The notes: generated from the letters alone by a model not told the origin. 64,000 nt of DNA from Perspicuibacillus lycopersici (GCF_025660475.1 NZ_JAOUSF010000004.1:186001-250000), one strand, 5' to 3'; counted from the stretch's first letter, positions 53,397 through 62,724 are shown. Numbers and translations: made by a program.

Positions 53397-53516
53397 GGCT
53401 GTCTCGCTACTAGCAAATTTCACCAATACTCCGTAATATAAGTCAACATTGGTTCGTAAACTAACCGTGTTTCCTTTATCTCTTGCGGATTTGCTCCGGT
53501 TTGTTCGTCGCTTAAC
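53397..53516. repeat. Dispersed intergenic repeat, copy 2
   Basis: Aligns with 43109-43232 over about 120 bp (shared TTTCCTTTATCTC, GCTCCGGTTTGT, ATAAGTCAACAT blocks). It lies in a 425-bp gene-free stretch between map and yfkK; the remainder of the stretch (53305-53396 and 53517-53653) shows nothing coding. Confidence 0.65.
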
Positions 53517-53653
53517 AGTCGCTTCCGCTTTCGTGGAGTTCTTGTAGTTGCTCAGTTGTTAAATTAATATTTTTTTCTTATGACGATAATTGTTAAATAA
53601 ACAGCCCTTTATTTTTTCCTAGGCAGTCATCAAATCTTACGATAAGTAAATGG

Positions 53654-53884
53654 TTATTGCTTTCTGAGGGTTCCTAATTCCTCTACAATTGCCTGCATTT
53701 CCCGAGGAGAAAAGCTTGGGCGCTTCATGACTAATTGATAAATGTCAAAAATTTCATCGTACTGTTCATCATTAAAATGCTTTGGATTCACGGCATCTAC
53801 GTTAATTATCTTTAATTTCTCTAATATTTTAGCAATCATATATTCGATATTTTCCTTCGTTTTCAATGAAAGATCCATTGGCAT
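53654..53884 (-). CDS. yfkK: DUF1128 (UPF0435) family protein YfkK, 76 aa
   Basis: A short, helical, acidic cytosolic protein of unknown function. MIAKILEKLKIINVDAVNPKHFNDEQYDEIFDIYQLVMKR in pieces is the family core, and SPREMQAIVEELG closes it. Length is normal. It is divergent from yfkJ, the same arrangement as in B. subtilis. A Met two residues downstream is an alternative start. Confidence 0.9.
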   Translation of the reverse strand: MPMDLSLKTKENIEYMIAKILEKLKIINVDAVNPKHFNDEQYDEIFDIYQLVMKRPSFSPREMQAIVEELGTLRKQ

Positions 53885-54058
53885 TCACCCTCCGAAATTA
53901 TTTACTCATTCAAGAATATCATACCCCACGTGAAAGTATGAATAAATATTTTGCAAAAAGCAGAATAAAAGTGAAGGAATGCGAGTGAATAAAGGTTGAA
54001 AAAAGGATAGGGTATTCGCTATTGTTAAAGAAGGAATGTTTATTTTGGAGGGATAGGA

Positions 54059-54535
54059 ATGATTACTGTATTATTCGTTTGTCTTGGGAATATTTGTCGT
54101 TCTCCGATGGCAGAGGCAATATTCCGCGAACTAGTGAAAAAGGAAGGAATGGAATCCAAATTTCGAATCGATTCTGCTGGACTCGGAAATTGGCATGCAG
54201 GAGATAGTCCGCATCAAGGAACACGTAATATCCTTAGGAAAAATCAGATTTCAAGTGAGGGAATTGTTGCAAGACAAATAACAGCAACGGACCTTACGAA
54301 TTTTGACTATATTATTGCGATGGATGATGATAATATCGAAGGGATTCGGAAATTACAAAAAGCAGAGCCAACTTCCTTTGTTGGGAAGCTATTAGATTTT
54401 GTTGACGAGGAAGTGGAGAAAAATGTTCCAGACCCATATTATACAGGGAATTTTGAAGTTGTTTATGAACTTGTGACAAAGGGCTGTGAACTACTGCTGG
54501 AAAAAATCAAGGCAGAGCATAACATCCGTCAATGA
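54059..54535 (+). CDS. yfkJ: low-molecular-weight protein-tyrosine-phosphatase YfkJ
   Basis: The P-loop C8-LGNIC-R14-S signature at the N-terminus and the general-acid VPDPYYTG motif near residue 125 are both complete, so it should be an active LMW-PTPase. B. subtilis YfkJ is linked to stress resistance. ATG follows GGAGGGATAGG. It is followed by a YtxH-domain gene and yfkH, the B. subtilis order. A GGGTAT at 54010-54015 resembles a SigB -10, but no -35 at proper spacing was found. Confidence 0.94.
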   Translation: MITVLFVCLGNICRSPMAEAIFRELVKKEGMESKFRIDSAGLGNWHAGDSPHQGTRNILRKNQISSEGIVARQITATDLTNFDYIIAMDDDNIEGIRKLQKAEPTSFVGKLLDFVDEEVEKNVPDPYYTGNFEVVYELVTKGCELLLEKIKAEHNIRQ

Positions 54536-54599
54536 ATTATGTTTTTCTAAATTTGTTAGGAGTATCCTAACTTAAAGAAGTTAATGGAGGTATTAAGCG

Positions 54600-54953
54600 A
54601 TGGGTGAAAGTAAATTCGTAAAAGGTGTCCTAATAGGTGCAGTAATTGGTGGTACATTGTCTTTATTGGATAAAGATACACGAAAAAATATATTAGAAAA
54701 AGGCAAAGCTGTAGGAGGTAAGTTGAAAACGTATATTCAAGATCCGAAGGAAACAATACATAATATGCAAGTAAAACTACAGGATGTAAAAAATACTTAT
54801 CAAACGATGAATCAAGATCTTCAATTCGTAGTCCATAAAGCAGCTGAGCTAAAAGAGCTTGGTTCAGAGGCAACGAAAACATTGCTAGAAACAAAGCAAG
54901 TATTGGTCAATGATAAAGAATTGGAAAAGGAAACTCTCGAAAAAATAGAATAG
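54600..54953 (+). CDS. YtxH-domain stress protein, 117 aa
   Basis: An N-terminal glycine-rich hydrophobic segment (FVKGVLIGAVIGGTLSLL, about residues 6-23) followed by a long amphipathic helix with Lys/Glu repeats, the YtxH-like architecture common in Bacillus general stress proteins. It occupies the place of YfkI in the B. subtilis cluster. Likely membrane-associated. ATG with TGGAGG site; 64 bp after yfkJ. Confidence 0.82.
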   Translation: MGESKFVKGVLIGAVIGGTLSLLDKDTRKNILEKGKAVGGKLKTYIQDPKETIHNMQVKLQDVKNTYQTMNQDLQFVVHKAAELKELGSEATKTLLETKQVLVNDKELEKETLEKIE

Positions 54954-55033
54954 ATATTCATTTGCGTCTATATACTAATGTAGTACTAGAGGCATTTGTG
55001 ACAAATTTTCTTTCGTAGGAAAGGAGATAGTAA

Positions 55034-55870
55034 ATGGACAAACCGTTATCGATTTTTGGTTGGTTAAAAACACTGTACCTTCGGATTGGAAAACATGATT
55101 TGTTTGGACTGGCGGCACAGCTTGCTTACTTTTTTTTACTATCCCTTTTTCCTTTATTGATTACTCTATTTTCGATTCTACCATTTCTGCCAATAACAGA
55201 GGAAATGATTTTAGGGTTTTTGGATGATTTTGCTCCTGGGGAAACATTACAATATATTGAACAAAACATAACACCGATATTGGATAGCCATGATGGAGGA
55301 CTTTTGTCTTTCGGTATTATCGCCACAATTTGGGCTGCCTCCAATGGAATGAACGCAATCATCCGAGCAATAAATCGTGCCTATGATGTAAAGGAAAATC
55401 GCCATTTTTTATTCGTACGCGCATTATCAGTACTACTGACAATCGTGATGATTTTTGTCTTTTTACTGGCGCTCTTACTGCCGGTATTTGGTAAACATAT
55501 TGGTATTGTTTTGTCGTCGATGATTGGGTTATCCGAGGATTTTTTACATGTTTGGAATGTGTTGCGCTGGATTGTAAGTGCCATCATTCTCTTTTTTATG
55601 TTTAGTGCACTTTATTTGGTAACGCCAAATAAAAAGTTGAAATGCTTAGCAATAATCCCGGGTGCCATTTTTTCCACAATTGGTTGGATGGTCTCATCAT
55701 TTGGTTTTTCCTTTTATGTAGATAATTTTGGGAATTATACCGTTACCTATGGGAGTCTTGGAGTAATCATTATTTTAATGATATGGTTTTATTTGACGGG
55801 TGTCATTTTATTACTTGGTGGGGAGATTAATGCGATACGGGAGGATTTGAAAAATAAGCCATGTCCGTAA
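55034..55870 (+). CDS. yfkH: YihY/BrkB family membrane protein (YfkH)
   Basis: Six hydrophobic helices with family hallmarks LAAQLAYFFLLSLFPLLITLFSILPFLP near the N-terminus (in pieces), LWAASNGMNAIIRAINRAYDVKENR-like loop and SFGFSFYVDNFGNYTVTYGSLGVIIILMIWFY near the C-terminus. YihY proteins were once taken for RNase BN; their function is unsettled. Length 278 aa is normal. Third gene of the yfkJ cluster. Confidence 0.92.
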   Translation: MDKPLSIFGWLKTLYLRIGKHDLFGLAAQLAYFFLLSLFPLLITLFSILPFLPITEEMILGFLDDFAPGETLQYIEQNITPILDSHDGGLLSFGIIATIWAASNGMNAIIRAINRAYDVKENRHFLFVRALSVLLTIVMIFVFLLALLLPVFGKHIGIVLSSMIGLSEDFLHVWNVLRWIVSAIILFFMFSALYLVTPNKKLKCLAIIPGAIFSTIGWMVSSFGFSFYVDNFGNYTVTYGSLGVIIILMIWFYLTGVILLLGGEINAIREDLKNKPCP

Positions 55871-55913
55871 AAAGAAACAAGTGTGGCGAAATTTTTAAAA
55901 GTTCCTAAATGTC

Positions 55914-56114
55914 AAGAAAGAGGCTGGGACATAAGTTATTTTTTGGAAAAATTTCTTATACCTATACGTAAGAATTGAAAACTTGAAAATAGATTTCCGT
56001 TTCAGGCAAGTGAAAAGCGTCCTCAAAACGGAAATTAATGATGTTTTAATCATAAAAACATCATTTTTCTATCAAGAAACTACCGTTTTTTCTTTTTGTC
56101 CCAGCTCTTTTTCT
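55914..56114. repeat. Structured intergenic element with long terminal inverted repeat
   Basis: AAAGAGGCTGGGACA at the left end pairs (one bulge) with TGTCCCAGCTCTTT at the right, about 170 bp apart. Inside are two more perfect hairpins: TTTCCGTTT/AAACGGAAA (55992-56035 region) and AATGATGTTTT/AAAACATCATT (56037-56064). The GAGGCTGGGACA end is, from memory, common between genes in Firmicutes. It may be a non-autonomous mobile repeat, a terminator pair or an RNA. Confidence 0.6.
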
Positions 56115-56556
56115 ACATGTTTCCATTGTGACTAAAATATGGGCCACACCAATCCGTTTCGTGTGTTAACACAAAAGTCCAACGAAATTGTTTGTCTACA
56201 ATGTATAAATCTATATTCGTTTCATCCTTAAAGTCGTCGGCGTTAAGCATTGAAGCATTTTCAAGCATTAGTGCGTAATCAGAATGTTGGAAGAACACAT
56301 AGCACTTATTTTTTCTTTCATTGTTAAAAGCATCTTCTGCTTTTTCACTTACGAGACAATCCTTCTTTTCATAACTGAATACATGCCATAAAAAGCCAGA
56401 AAAACCGCCTTCGTCCAATAAATGAATTGCTTTTTTTTCCTTATCGGTTAGATGATTGGCGAAATTGTTTTCCCATTCCTTTCTTAAATAAGTTCCCCAT
56501 TTTGGTATTTCTATTACCTTAATGTTTTTACGTTTAAGCTTTTCGACTAAATCCAT
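56113..56556 (-). CDS. DUF4275 family protein, 147 aa
   Basis: A small cytosolic protein of a Bacillus-restricted family of unknown function. Recognisable parts are WENNFANHLTDKEKKAI, GFLWHVFSYEKKDCL and the C-terminal FVLTHETDWCGPYF. The last codons overlap the end of the intergenic repeat element. Such proteins often resemble immunity proteins in size and composition, but no toxin is nearby. Confidence 0.78.
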   Translation of the reverse strand: MDLVEKLKRKNIKVIEIPKWGTYLRKEWENNFANHLTDKEKKAIHLLDEGGFSGFLWHVFSYEKKDCLVSEKAEDAFNNERKNKCYVFFQHSDYALMLENASMLNADDFKDETNIDLYIVDKQFRWTFVLTHETDWCGPYFSHNGNM

Positions 56557-56697
56557 TAAACACCTCTAATTATTTTCATAATCTTTTATAAATCATCTGT
56601 TATTTGCAGTAATATTAGGAAAAAAATTTTAAGAGCGGTAAAACCATCGTCATGCTGTTTAAAAACCTTACATAAATGCAGAACATCGCTTTCTGTT

Positions 56698-58641
56698 TTA
56701 AGCCATTTTCTTTTGATGCTGCTTTAATAATCGTAACCCATTTAAAATAACTAAAATAGTACTACCTTCATGACCAATAACTCCGAATGGTAAGTCAATA
56801 GCCTGGAAAAAATTAGAGAGCACTAGTATGAAAAGGACACCAATAGAAAAGAACAAATTTTGTTTGATGATTCGGTTCATTCGTTTCGATAGCTGAACAG
56901 CTTCGGAAATTTTGGCCAATTCATTTTTCATTAATACTATATCCGCCGTTTCTAAGGCGACATCGGTTCCTTGCCCCATAGCAATCCCAACATTCGCACT
57001 CGCAAGCGCAGGAGCATCATTAATTCCATCCCCAACCATAGCTGTAACACCATAGGTTGCTTGAATTTTTTTTAGCTCGGTAACTTTTTGCTCAGGAAGG
57101 CATTCTGCGACAAATGTCGTCATTCCTACCTCGTTTGCAATTGCTGCGGCAGTTGTTTGAGAATCTCCAGTTAGCATGATTGGCTGAATACCTAACTGCT
57201 GAAGCTCATCGATGGCTGCCTTTGCTTCTGTTCGAATGCAATCTTTTAGTGCGATAAATCCAATAATATCTGCTTCCTTTTGAATATAGACAATCGTTTT
57301 TCCGCTATCTGCATGTTTGGTCACATATTGCCTTCTAAACTGATCAATTTTTTCTTTGTTCATAAAGTCTTTTTTACCAATTTTCCATGTTTGCCCCTGG
57401 ATTATTGCTTGAATACCCCAACCACTTACATCTTCAATGGAATCAGGTGTCAGTAAATCAACCATTTGAGAAGCTGCAAATTTTCCAATCGCTTCTGCCA
57501 ATGGATGATTAGAATGGTGTTCAATAGAGGCAACGATTTGTAAAACATCGGCCGGAGAATGTTCCTCCACAACAACATAATTGGTTACTTCTGGATGTCC
57601 GATAGTTAAAGTACCTGTTTTATCAAAGGCAATCGCGCGAATATTTCCTAATGTTTCTAAATGGACGCCACCTTTGAAGAGCATTCCATTTCTTGCGCCG
57701 TTGGAAATTGCCGATAACGTAGCAGGCATTATGGAAGCAACAACTGCACAAGGGGATGCAACTACTAAAAGCACCATTGCTCGGTAAAAGGCTTCATTCC
57801 AACTCCAGTCGAGTAAATAATGGGGGAGAACCATCATTAACGCAACAACAGAGAGTACAATTTTAACATAGGTTCCTTCAAATCTTTCGATAAATTGCTG
57901 GGATGGTGATTTTTCGCTTTGAGCATTTTGTACGAGTGTAATAATTTTTTGAAATAATGTTTCACTATTTGGTTTTGTAATCTCCACAATAATCGATCCT
58001 TGCCCATTCACAGTGCCGGCAAATATTTCTTGACCGACTTCTTTTGAAACTGGAATTGATTCCCCAGTAATCGCGGATTCATCGATGCTTGTGCTGCCTT
58101 TTTTAATGATCCCGTCCGCAGGAATCCGTTCCCCAGGCTTCACTAATATATGATTGCCGACTACCAAATCTGCTACTGAAACACGATACTCTTTATTATT
58201 CTCTAGTAACCACGCTTCTTCTGGCTGTAAACGCATTAAGGAAGACAATTCCTTCCTGCTTTTATCCATCGTATACGTTTCAAGCGCTCCACTTAGTGCA
58301 AAAATAAATATTAAGAGTGCACCTTCTGTCCAATACCCGATGATTGCAGAGCCGATGGCGGCTAATACCATTAATAATTCCACATTTAATTGCTTATGCA
58401 AAAGCGTATCAGAAAGACCTTCTTTTGCTTTAAAATAGCCACCGATTCCATAAGCAAGCAGGAAGCTCACAATCGATGCTAATTGTAAATCTGCTTTAGA
58501 AAGGAGCCAACCAGCAACAATAAAAATACCGCTACCGATTGCAAAGATTAATTCAATATAGGAATTTATATTTGAAAATGTTTCTCTCGTTGTGAGTATC
58601 CGATGCTTTGTTATTTTGAGTAATTTTAATTTAGCCTCCAA
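56698..58641 (-). CDS. zosA: P1B-type heavy-metal ATPase (ZosA-like), 647 aa
   Basis: Eight-helix metal pump: N-terminal helices, TGES actuator loop (ITGESIPVS), membrane metal site SPC (ASPCAVVAS), phosphorylation site DKTGTLT, the P1B His-Pro motif (HHSNHPLAEA), GDGINDAP and last-helix HEGSTILVILNGLRLL. It lacks the N-terminal metal-binding HMA domain and CxxC, as does B. subtilis ZosA (YkvW), a zinc transporter induced by peroxide through PerR. Metal is Zn/Cd/Co by the SPC-plus-HEGST pattern, which is inference. A PerR-like box is upstream. Confidence 0.88.
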   Translation of the reverse strand: MEAKLKLLKITKHRILTTRETFSNINSYIELIFAIGSGIFIVAGWLLSKADLQLASIVSFLLAYGIGGYFKAKEGLSDTLLHKQLNVELLMVLAAIGSAIIGYWTEGALLIFIFALSGALETYTMDKSRKELSSLMRLQPEEAWLLENNKEYRVSVADLVVGNHILVKPGERIPADGIIKKGSTSIDESAITGESIPVSKEVGQEIFAGTVNGQGSIIVEITKPNSETLFQKIITLVQNAQSEKSPSQQFIERFEGTYVKIVLSVVALMMVLPHYLLDWSWNEAFYRAMVLLVVASPCAVVASIMPATLSAISNGARNGMLFKGGVHLETLGNIRAIAFDKTGTLTIGHPEVTNYVVVEEHSPADVLQIVASIEHHSNHPLAEAIGKFAASQMVDLLTPDSIEDVSGWGIQAIIQGQTWKIGKKDFMNKEKIDQFRRQYVTKHADSGKTIVYIQKEADIIGFIALKDCIRTEAKAAIDELQQLGIQPIMLTGDSQTTAAAIANEVGMTTFVAECLPEQKVTELKKIQATYGVTAMVGDGINDAPALASANVGIAMGQGTDVALETADIVLMKNELAKISEAVQLSKRMNRIIKQNLFFSIGVLFILVLSNFFQAIDLPFGVIGHEGSTILVILNGLRLLKQHQKKMA

Positions 58642-58812
58642 CGTTATTCCTCCAATCGAACCTAATTGAGAATAAAAATCATACTCAGTTAGCTTTGTAA
58701 ATAGATGAAAACTGTCAAGTGAAATGACAGTATTCCTTTAATTACAATGTTATTATGGTTTCTTTTATTTTAGCATAGGAGCTTTAAAAAGCAATGGATT
58801 TAAGCTTATAAA

Positions 58813-58827
58813 TTAAAATAATTATTA
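58813..58827. promoter_or_regulatory. PerR-like box upstream of zosA
   Basis: TTAAAATAATTATTA matches the 15-bp PerR palindrome TTATAATNATTATAA at 12 of 14 informative positions. The region is very AT-rich, so chance matches are likely, and it is 172 bp upstream of the start codon. Confidence 0.35.
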
Positions 58828-58910
58828 AAAAGGAATAATAATAAATATAAACACTGTAAATATATCGTTTATTTTATGATGGTAGGCAGGAAGCGTGAGG
58901 TGGGGAAACG

Positions 58911-58960
58911 AAAAAAGGCTCGCCGTAAATCGATTGTTGATCCGATTCATGGCAAGCCGT
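58911..58960 (-). terminator. Terminator of the MFS gene
   Basis: On the minus strand GGCTTGCCATGAATCG pairs, with mismatches, with CGATTTACGGCGAGCC, followed by TTTTTT. Confidence 0.75.
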
Positions 58961-58964
58961 ATTT

Positions 58965-60167
58965 TTATAGCTGCTCGATTTGTTTGTTTTGCGGAGTGTG
59001 AGCTGCTAATGTATTTCCTTTATACAGCATTAGTGCGATAAAGATTAGCAACAGTGCCCCACTGATTAAATAAAAAAAGCTTATCTGCGGCAAATAGTCA
59101 ATTGCTAGTCCTCCAAAAAACGGACCAGACACACTTCCGATACTAAAGCACATCCCCGTCATCAAATTCCCAGCGGGGAGAAGCTTCCGCGGAATATTAT
59201 CCGTCATATATGCGATGCTTAAGGAAAAAGTTGATCCTAATAGCATACCGGAAAGAAAGAAAAAGCCGATTAACATTAATGGTTGATTATCAAATAAACC
59301 TGCTCCGACAAAGGAAATACTACCGGTAAGCATAACGAATAAGAGAATATTTCGCCTTCCCAATTTATCACTCAGCATGCCTAAAGGTATTTGAAAAAGG
59401 ATGCCACCGATGGAAAAGGCTGAAACGATAATTGGAATAATTTCCACATCTAGTCCATTTCGTAATCCAAACACAGGAAAATTACTATTCAAGGATGCTT
59501 CTAATATTCCATAACAAAATGCCGGTAATAAAGGGGCCCATGCATATTTAAATACATTCCCAAACCGAGAAAAGGTGGATCGTAATGTAAATGCTTCGTT
59601 ATCATTTTCTTCCCGTTCAGGCAATTCATTTTTTAGAAGGAAAATAGTTAGCCATGCTAGAAGGCTGAAGATCGAAGCAATCATAAACGGTAATGCTTCA
59701 TTTATCGTGATTAATCGGGTCATTAATGGACCTGCTGCAAAGCCGATCCCAAAGAACAAACCATAAAAGGAAATATTACGTCCGCGTACATTTTCTGGCG
59801 AAAACGATGTAATCCATGTTTGCGTGGAAAAATGAAGTGCATGATCCCCAACGCCAATAATTAATCGCAATATAAACCAAAACCATAACGAATCCCATAA
59901 AGTAAAGAAAAATAGTGATACTAACACCATAAGCCCACCGACTACAATCAAAGGCTTATAACCAAATCTCCGTAAAGGTGCCTCCATAAACGGAGAAGCG
60001 ATAAGCACCCCTATATAAAGTCCTGTCGCATGAAGGCCGTTTATCGTAGAGGAAACGCCATCACTTTCTAAAAGAACAGCAAGTAATGGCAGCAACATCC
60101 CTTGTGAAAAGCCAGAAATACTAACAATCGTAATTAACACCCAAAACCGAATTCGTAAGCTGTTCAT
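58965..60167 (-). CDS. MFS transporter (YfkF-like), 400 aa
   Basis: Twelve hydrophobic segments. The motif-A-like loop between helices 2 and 3 (MEAPLRRFGYKPL), the corresponding second-half loop GMLSDKLGRRNIL and the GFSQGMLLPLLAVLLESDGVSS opening identify a drug/sugar-type MFS carrier. It occupies the yfkF position of the B. subtilis yfk cluster. ATG 60167 follows AGGAGATACGGA; the longer frame from 60194 lacks a site. Substrate unknown. Confidence 0.88.
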   Translation of the reverse strand: MNSLRIRFWVLITIVSISGFSQGMLLPLLAVLLESDGVSSTINGLHATGLYIGVLIASPFMEAPLRRFGYKPLIVVGGLMVLVSLFFFTLWDSLWFWFILRLIIGVGDHALHFSTQTWITSFSPENVRGRNISFYGLFFGIGFAAGPLMTRLITINEALPFMIASIFSLLAWLTIFLLKNELPEREENDNEAFTLRSTFSRFGNVFKYAWAPLLPAFCYGILEASLNSNFPVFGLRNGLDVEIIPIIVSAFSIGGILFQIPLGMLSDKLGRRNILLFVMLTGSISFVGAGLFDNQPLMLIGFFFLSGMLLGSTFSLSIAYMTDNIPRKLLPAGNLMTGMCFSIGSVSGPFFGGLAIDYLPQISFFYLISGALLLIFIALMLYKGNTLAAHTPQNKQIEQL

Positions 60168-60511
60168 TCCGTATCTCCTAATTGTCACTTCCATAAAATT
60201 GGATTATTTTGTCTTTTTTGGATAATGATTCTTCTAATTAATGTTTGTATAGTTCCCTTTTTGATGATATAGGCAATTAAGAGGATTGGCAAGGGGAATG
60301 TTTTTGGGGGTTGTGAAAAAGGTAAGGGGGATGATTTAACGCGTTAGGAAAGCTCATCCCCCTCAGTATTATGTATCCTTCATAACTGAACCGTACATTC
60401 ATACCAAAATATAAATGTACAACTTTTACAATCGGGAAATATTCCCAAAGGAATTGGAAATAATAGAGAGAAGTGTGAATATAAAACGATTCAGAATAGT
60501 CATGAAAACGG

Positions 60512-60556
60512 AAAAAACCGAGTATCACCATATGATTGTATACCCGGTTTTTAATT
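60512..60556 (-). terminator. Terminator of the interrupted small gene
   Basis: AAAACCGaGTAT and ATACcCGGTTTT form the stem; on the minus strand it is followed by TTTTCC. It begins about 5 bp after the stop of the interrupted small ORF. Confidence 0.7.
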
Positions 60557-60560
60557 TCCA

Positions 60561-60665
60561 TTATTCATTTTTGACAGGAATTACAGTCTCACCCGCTTTC
60601 AAGAATGGTTCCGAATCAAACTTCTACTGGCGAATAGCTGGCCTTACCATGAAGGGATCGTGCAC
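60561..60665 (-). pseudogene. small gene (34 codons) interrupted by TAG
   Basis: From GTG 60665 (AGAGGTG site just upstream) the minus strand reads 13 codons, an in-frame TAG (60624-60626), then 20 further protein-like codons (start KFDSEPFLKAGE) to TAA at 60561, immediately followed by a terminator. The reading frame quality on both sides of the TAG and the correct placing of ribosome site and terminator suggest a genuine small gene inactivated by a nonsense mutation. The family is not recognised. Confidence 0.35.
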
Positions 60666-60855
60666 ACACCTCTTTTAACAGGACTTAACTTTCCTTTTCC
60701 CTCCTTTGCTTTTAAGGTTATTACTATTATTACGAAATACATTTTGTCAATATTCTGATTTTGTTAAAATAATTTTTTGAAAAAAATTGGATAAGAATAT
60801 ACAACCAAGAAAAAACTATTCATAAACCATCAAAATAAACGGAAGGAGTATCAAC

Positions 60856-61683
60856 ATGACGAAACGCGCTCGTATTCGTTTTTTCTTCATATTTACGCTA
60901 CTATTTGCGATGCTATTTAGTTCGGAGGTTCTTGCAGCGAAAACCCCACCGAAGACTCCACCAGAGGTTGCAAAGTATCAAATTCCAGATTACGTACTTA
61001 ATATTGCAAAGGAAAATACTTACCCAAATCCATCCCAGGATTTACCACAGCTACAACCAAGTGAATTAACTAAGGAATTGCTGCAAACTGCAGATGTGAA
61101 AGTAGAAAATCCGGATTTAATTTTAATGCTGAATGAAACATCGATAAATAAACCAATTTTAGCAATGGGTTACAAGGCGACAATTTATTTAGGAAAATGG
61201 CCATTAAATTACGAGTCAAAGGAAACATCACCAAATTGGGAATATCAAAAGGTAAACACCAATTACTATGATAACCGTGGCGGCAATGCCCCGTTTAAAA
61301 TTCATTATGTTCAAGAGGCACAAAAAATTGTTCGAGGTGGATTGACGGCAAAAATTCCGGATTCCAATCATGTGAAAAAAATGATGCTTTTAAAAGCGAC
61401 AGAAAAAACAAAGCTACCATTGTCCTTTGAAACAATTATAGGTGCAGGTTCAAAAAAGGATCAGGTGTATAATATTCCAAATAAAAAATTAGGCTATTTA
61501 GATGGCTATGCACCAGCAATTAATGAAAAAGGAACGGTTACGTATGGAGAAGTATATTTAGTACTGAAGGGTGGAAAAAAATCGATTGTGGTGAAAAATG
61601 TTACCTCCCAAGGAATTGGTGCATGGATTCCAATTCAAGACCATATATCATTCCGCTTTACTGCAGTGGAAGTACCTAGATAA
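60856..61683 (+). CDS. yfkD: YfkD family secreted protein, 275 aa
   Basis: A Sec signal peptide (basic RARIR, hydrophobic FFFIFTLLFAMLFSS, cleavage near VLAAK, about residues 1-28) followed by a proline-rich start and a domain rich in beta strands. Landmarks include LILMLNETSINKPILAMGYKATIYLGKWPL and GTVTYGEVYLVLKGG. Exported protein of unknown role in Bacillus; it sits with other yfk genes in B. subtilis too. ATG with GGAAGGAG site. Confidence 0.88.
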   Translation: MTKRARIRFFFIFTLLFAMLFSSEVLAAKTPPKTPPEVAKYQIPDYVLNIAKENTYPNPSQDLPQLQPSELTKELLQTADVKVENPDLILMLNETSINKPILAMGYKATIYLGKWPLNYESKETSPNWEYQKVNTNYYDNRGGNAPFKIHYVQEAQKIVRGGLTAKIPDSNHVKKMMLLKATEKTKLPLSFETIIGAGSKKDQVYNIPNKKLGYLDGYAPAINEKGTVTYGEVYLVLKGGKKSIVVKNVTSQGIGAWIPIQDHISFRFTAVEVPR

Positions 61684-61785
61684 TCCGACGAAAACGATTG
61701 TTAGTAAAAAATAAAAGCTATCCTGTTTTCTATTACGAAAGAGGGTGTATAATAATAAAAGCTATTGTTGAAGGGAGTAATTTTT

Positions 61786-61962
61786 TTGGTAGAAGCCTCA
61801 GAAAATCAGCTGTCTGTGCTACAGCAACGATTTGATCAATTTTTAGATACGTTAGAATCCATGGAACCAGAAAAGGTGGACGTGGAGGATATTGATCGCT
61901 TGATTCAGCTAATTGATGAATTAGAGGAGAAATGTGAGCAAGTAAAAACGGATAATCAATAA
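61786..61962 (+). CDS. SE1561-family small protein, 58 aa
   Basis: A short acidic helical protein (LQQRFDQFLDTLESMEPEKVDVEDIDRLIQLIDELE in pieces), matching the SE1561 family of unknown function found across Bacillales. TTG 61786 follows GAAGGGAG with 8-nt spacing; an earlier TTG (61765) lies before that site and is unlikely. Terminator at 61969-62004. Confidence 0.75.
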   Translation: MVEASENQLSVLQQRFDQFLDTLESMEPEKVDVEDIDRLIQLIDELEEKCEQVKTDNQ

Positions 61963-61968
61963 ATCGAT

Positions 61969-62004
61969 AAAAAAGACTAAGTTCAAGGAATTTAGTCTTT
62001 TTTA
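61969..62004 (+). terminator. Rho-independent terminator
   Basis: AAAAAAGACTAA pairs with TTTAGTCTTTTTT. Confidence 0.85.
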
Positions 62005-62026
62005 GTTATCCTAGAAAATTATATTG

Positions 62027-62435
62027 CTATTTTATCCTTGACTGCCTCTCATAATTTCTAATGAACATGCCGTTAGACTTTCTCATTCCAAATTTCTCGT
62101 AATAAGGAACTAGGTCATTATCACAGCATAAATCCACCATATAAATATCATCAAGCTGTTTTAACCATTCGCATTACTAATTCCTTGCCAATCCCTTTAT
62201 TTTTATATTGTGGTAACACTTCCAGCAACGGAATGTAGGCAGAAAGTACTCCGTCACTAATAGCAGTGATAAATCCAACGACTTGATGAACTTGAACATC
62301 TATTGAAATGACTACTTTACTACTTTTTTGTAGCAATTTTAGATGTGTTTCTGGGCTCGGTGGATTTGGCCAACCTACAAAAAAGCCATTCAACATATCG
62401 GACGAAATACCATGAAGAGAATTTTTATACTGCAT
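62027..62435 (-). pseudogene. GNAT N-acetyltransferase with frameshift
   Basis: The N-terminal 94 codons read a normal GNAT (VVGFITAISDGVLSAYIPLLEVLPQYKNKGIGKELVMRMVK, in pieces), then hit TGA at 62151. One base removed from the AAAA run near 62163 restores a frame that continues with the expected C-terminus (LDDIYMVDLCCDNDLVPYYEKFGM) to TAG at 62027. So this is a single-base frameshift: pseudogene, programmed slippage or sequencing error. Intact, it would be a 134-aa acetyltransferase. Confidence 0.82.
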
Positions 62436-62724
62436 CTATATTCACCCCATTATTTTTTGAATTATAGGTAGTGGGGATCAATCAAAAATAAAGTAACAAA
62501 TTGTTAACCTCCAAACTCTTTTTGACTCCGTTACTTTATTCGATTTATATAGGAAAAATCCTTCTTATCACATGATTCATAAGCATAATTACCAATTCTA
62601 CTACAAGTTGCACCTAATAAAATCCACAATTCAACCAATGGTTGATAGGCGGGAAACTACTATTATGCTACGATAATTGTATAAGTGGTGCGCACTGCTA
62701 ATTTAAATACTGGAGGGAATAAGG

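Noticed and set aside
53990..54015. SigB promoter before yfkJ
   Set aside because: GGGTAT fits the -10, but no GTTTAA-like -35 lies at the 13-15 bp spacing needed.
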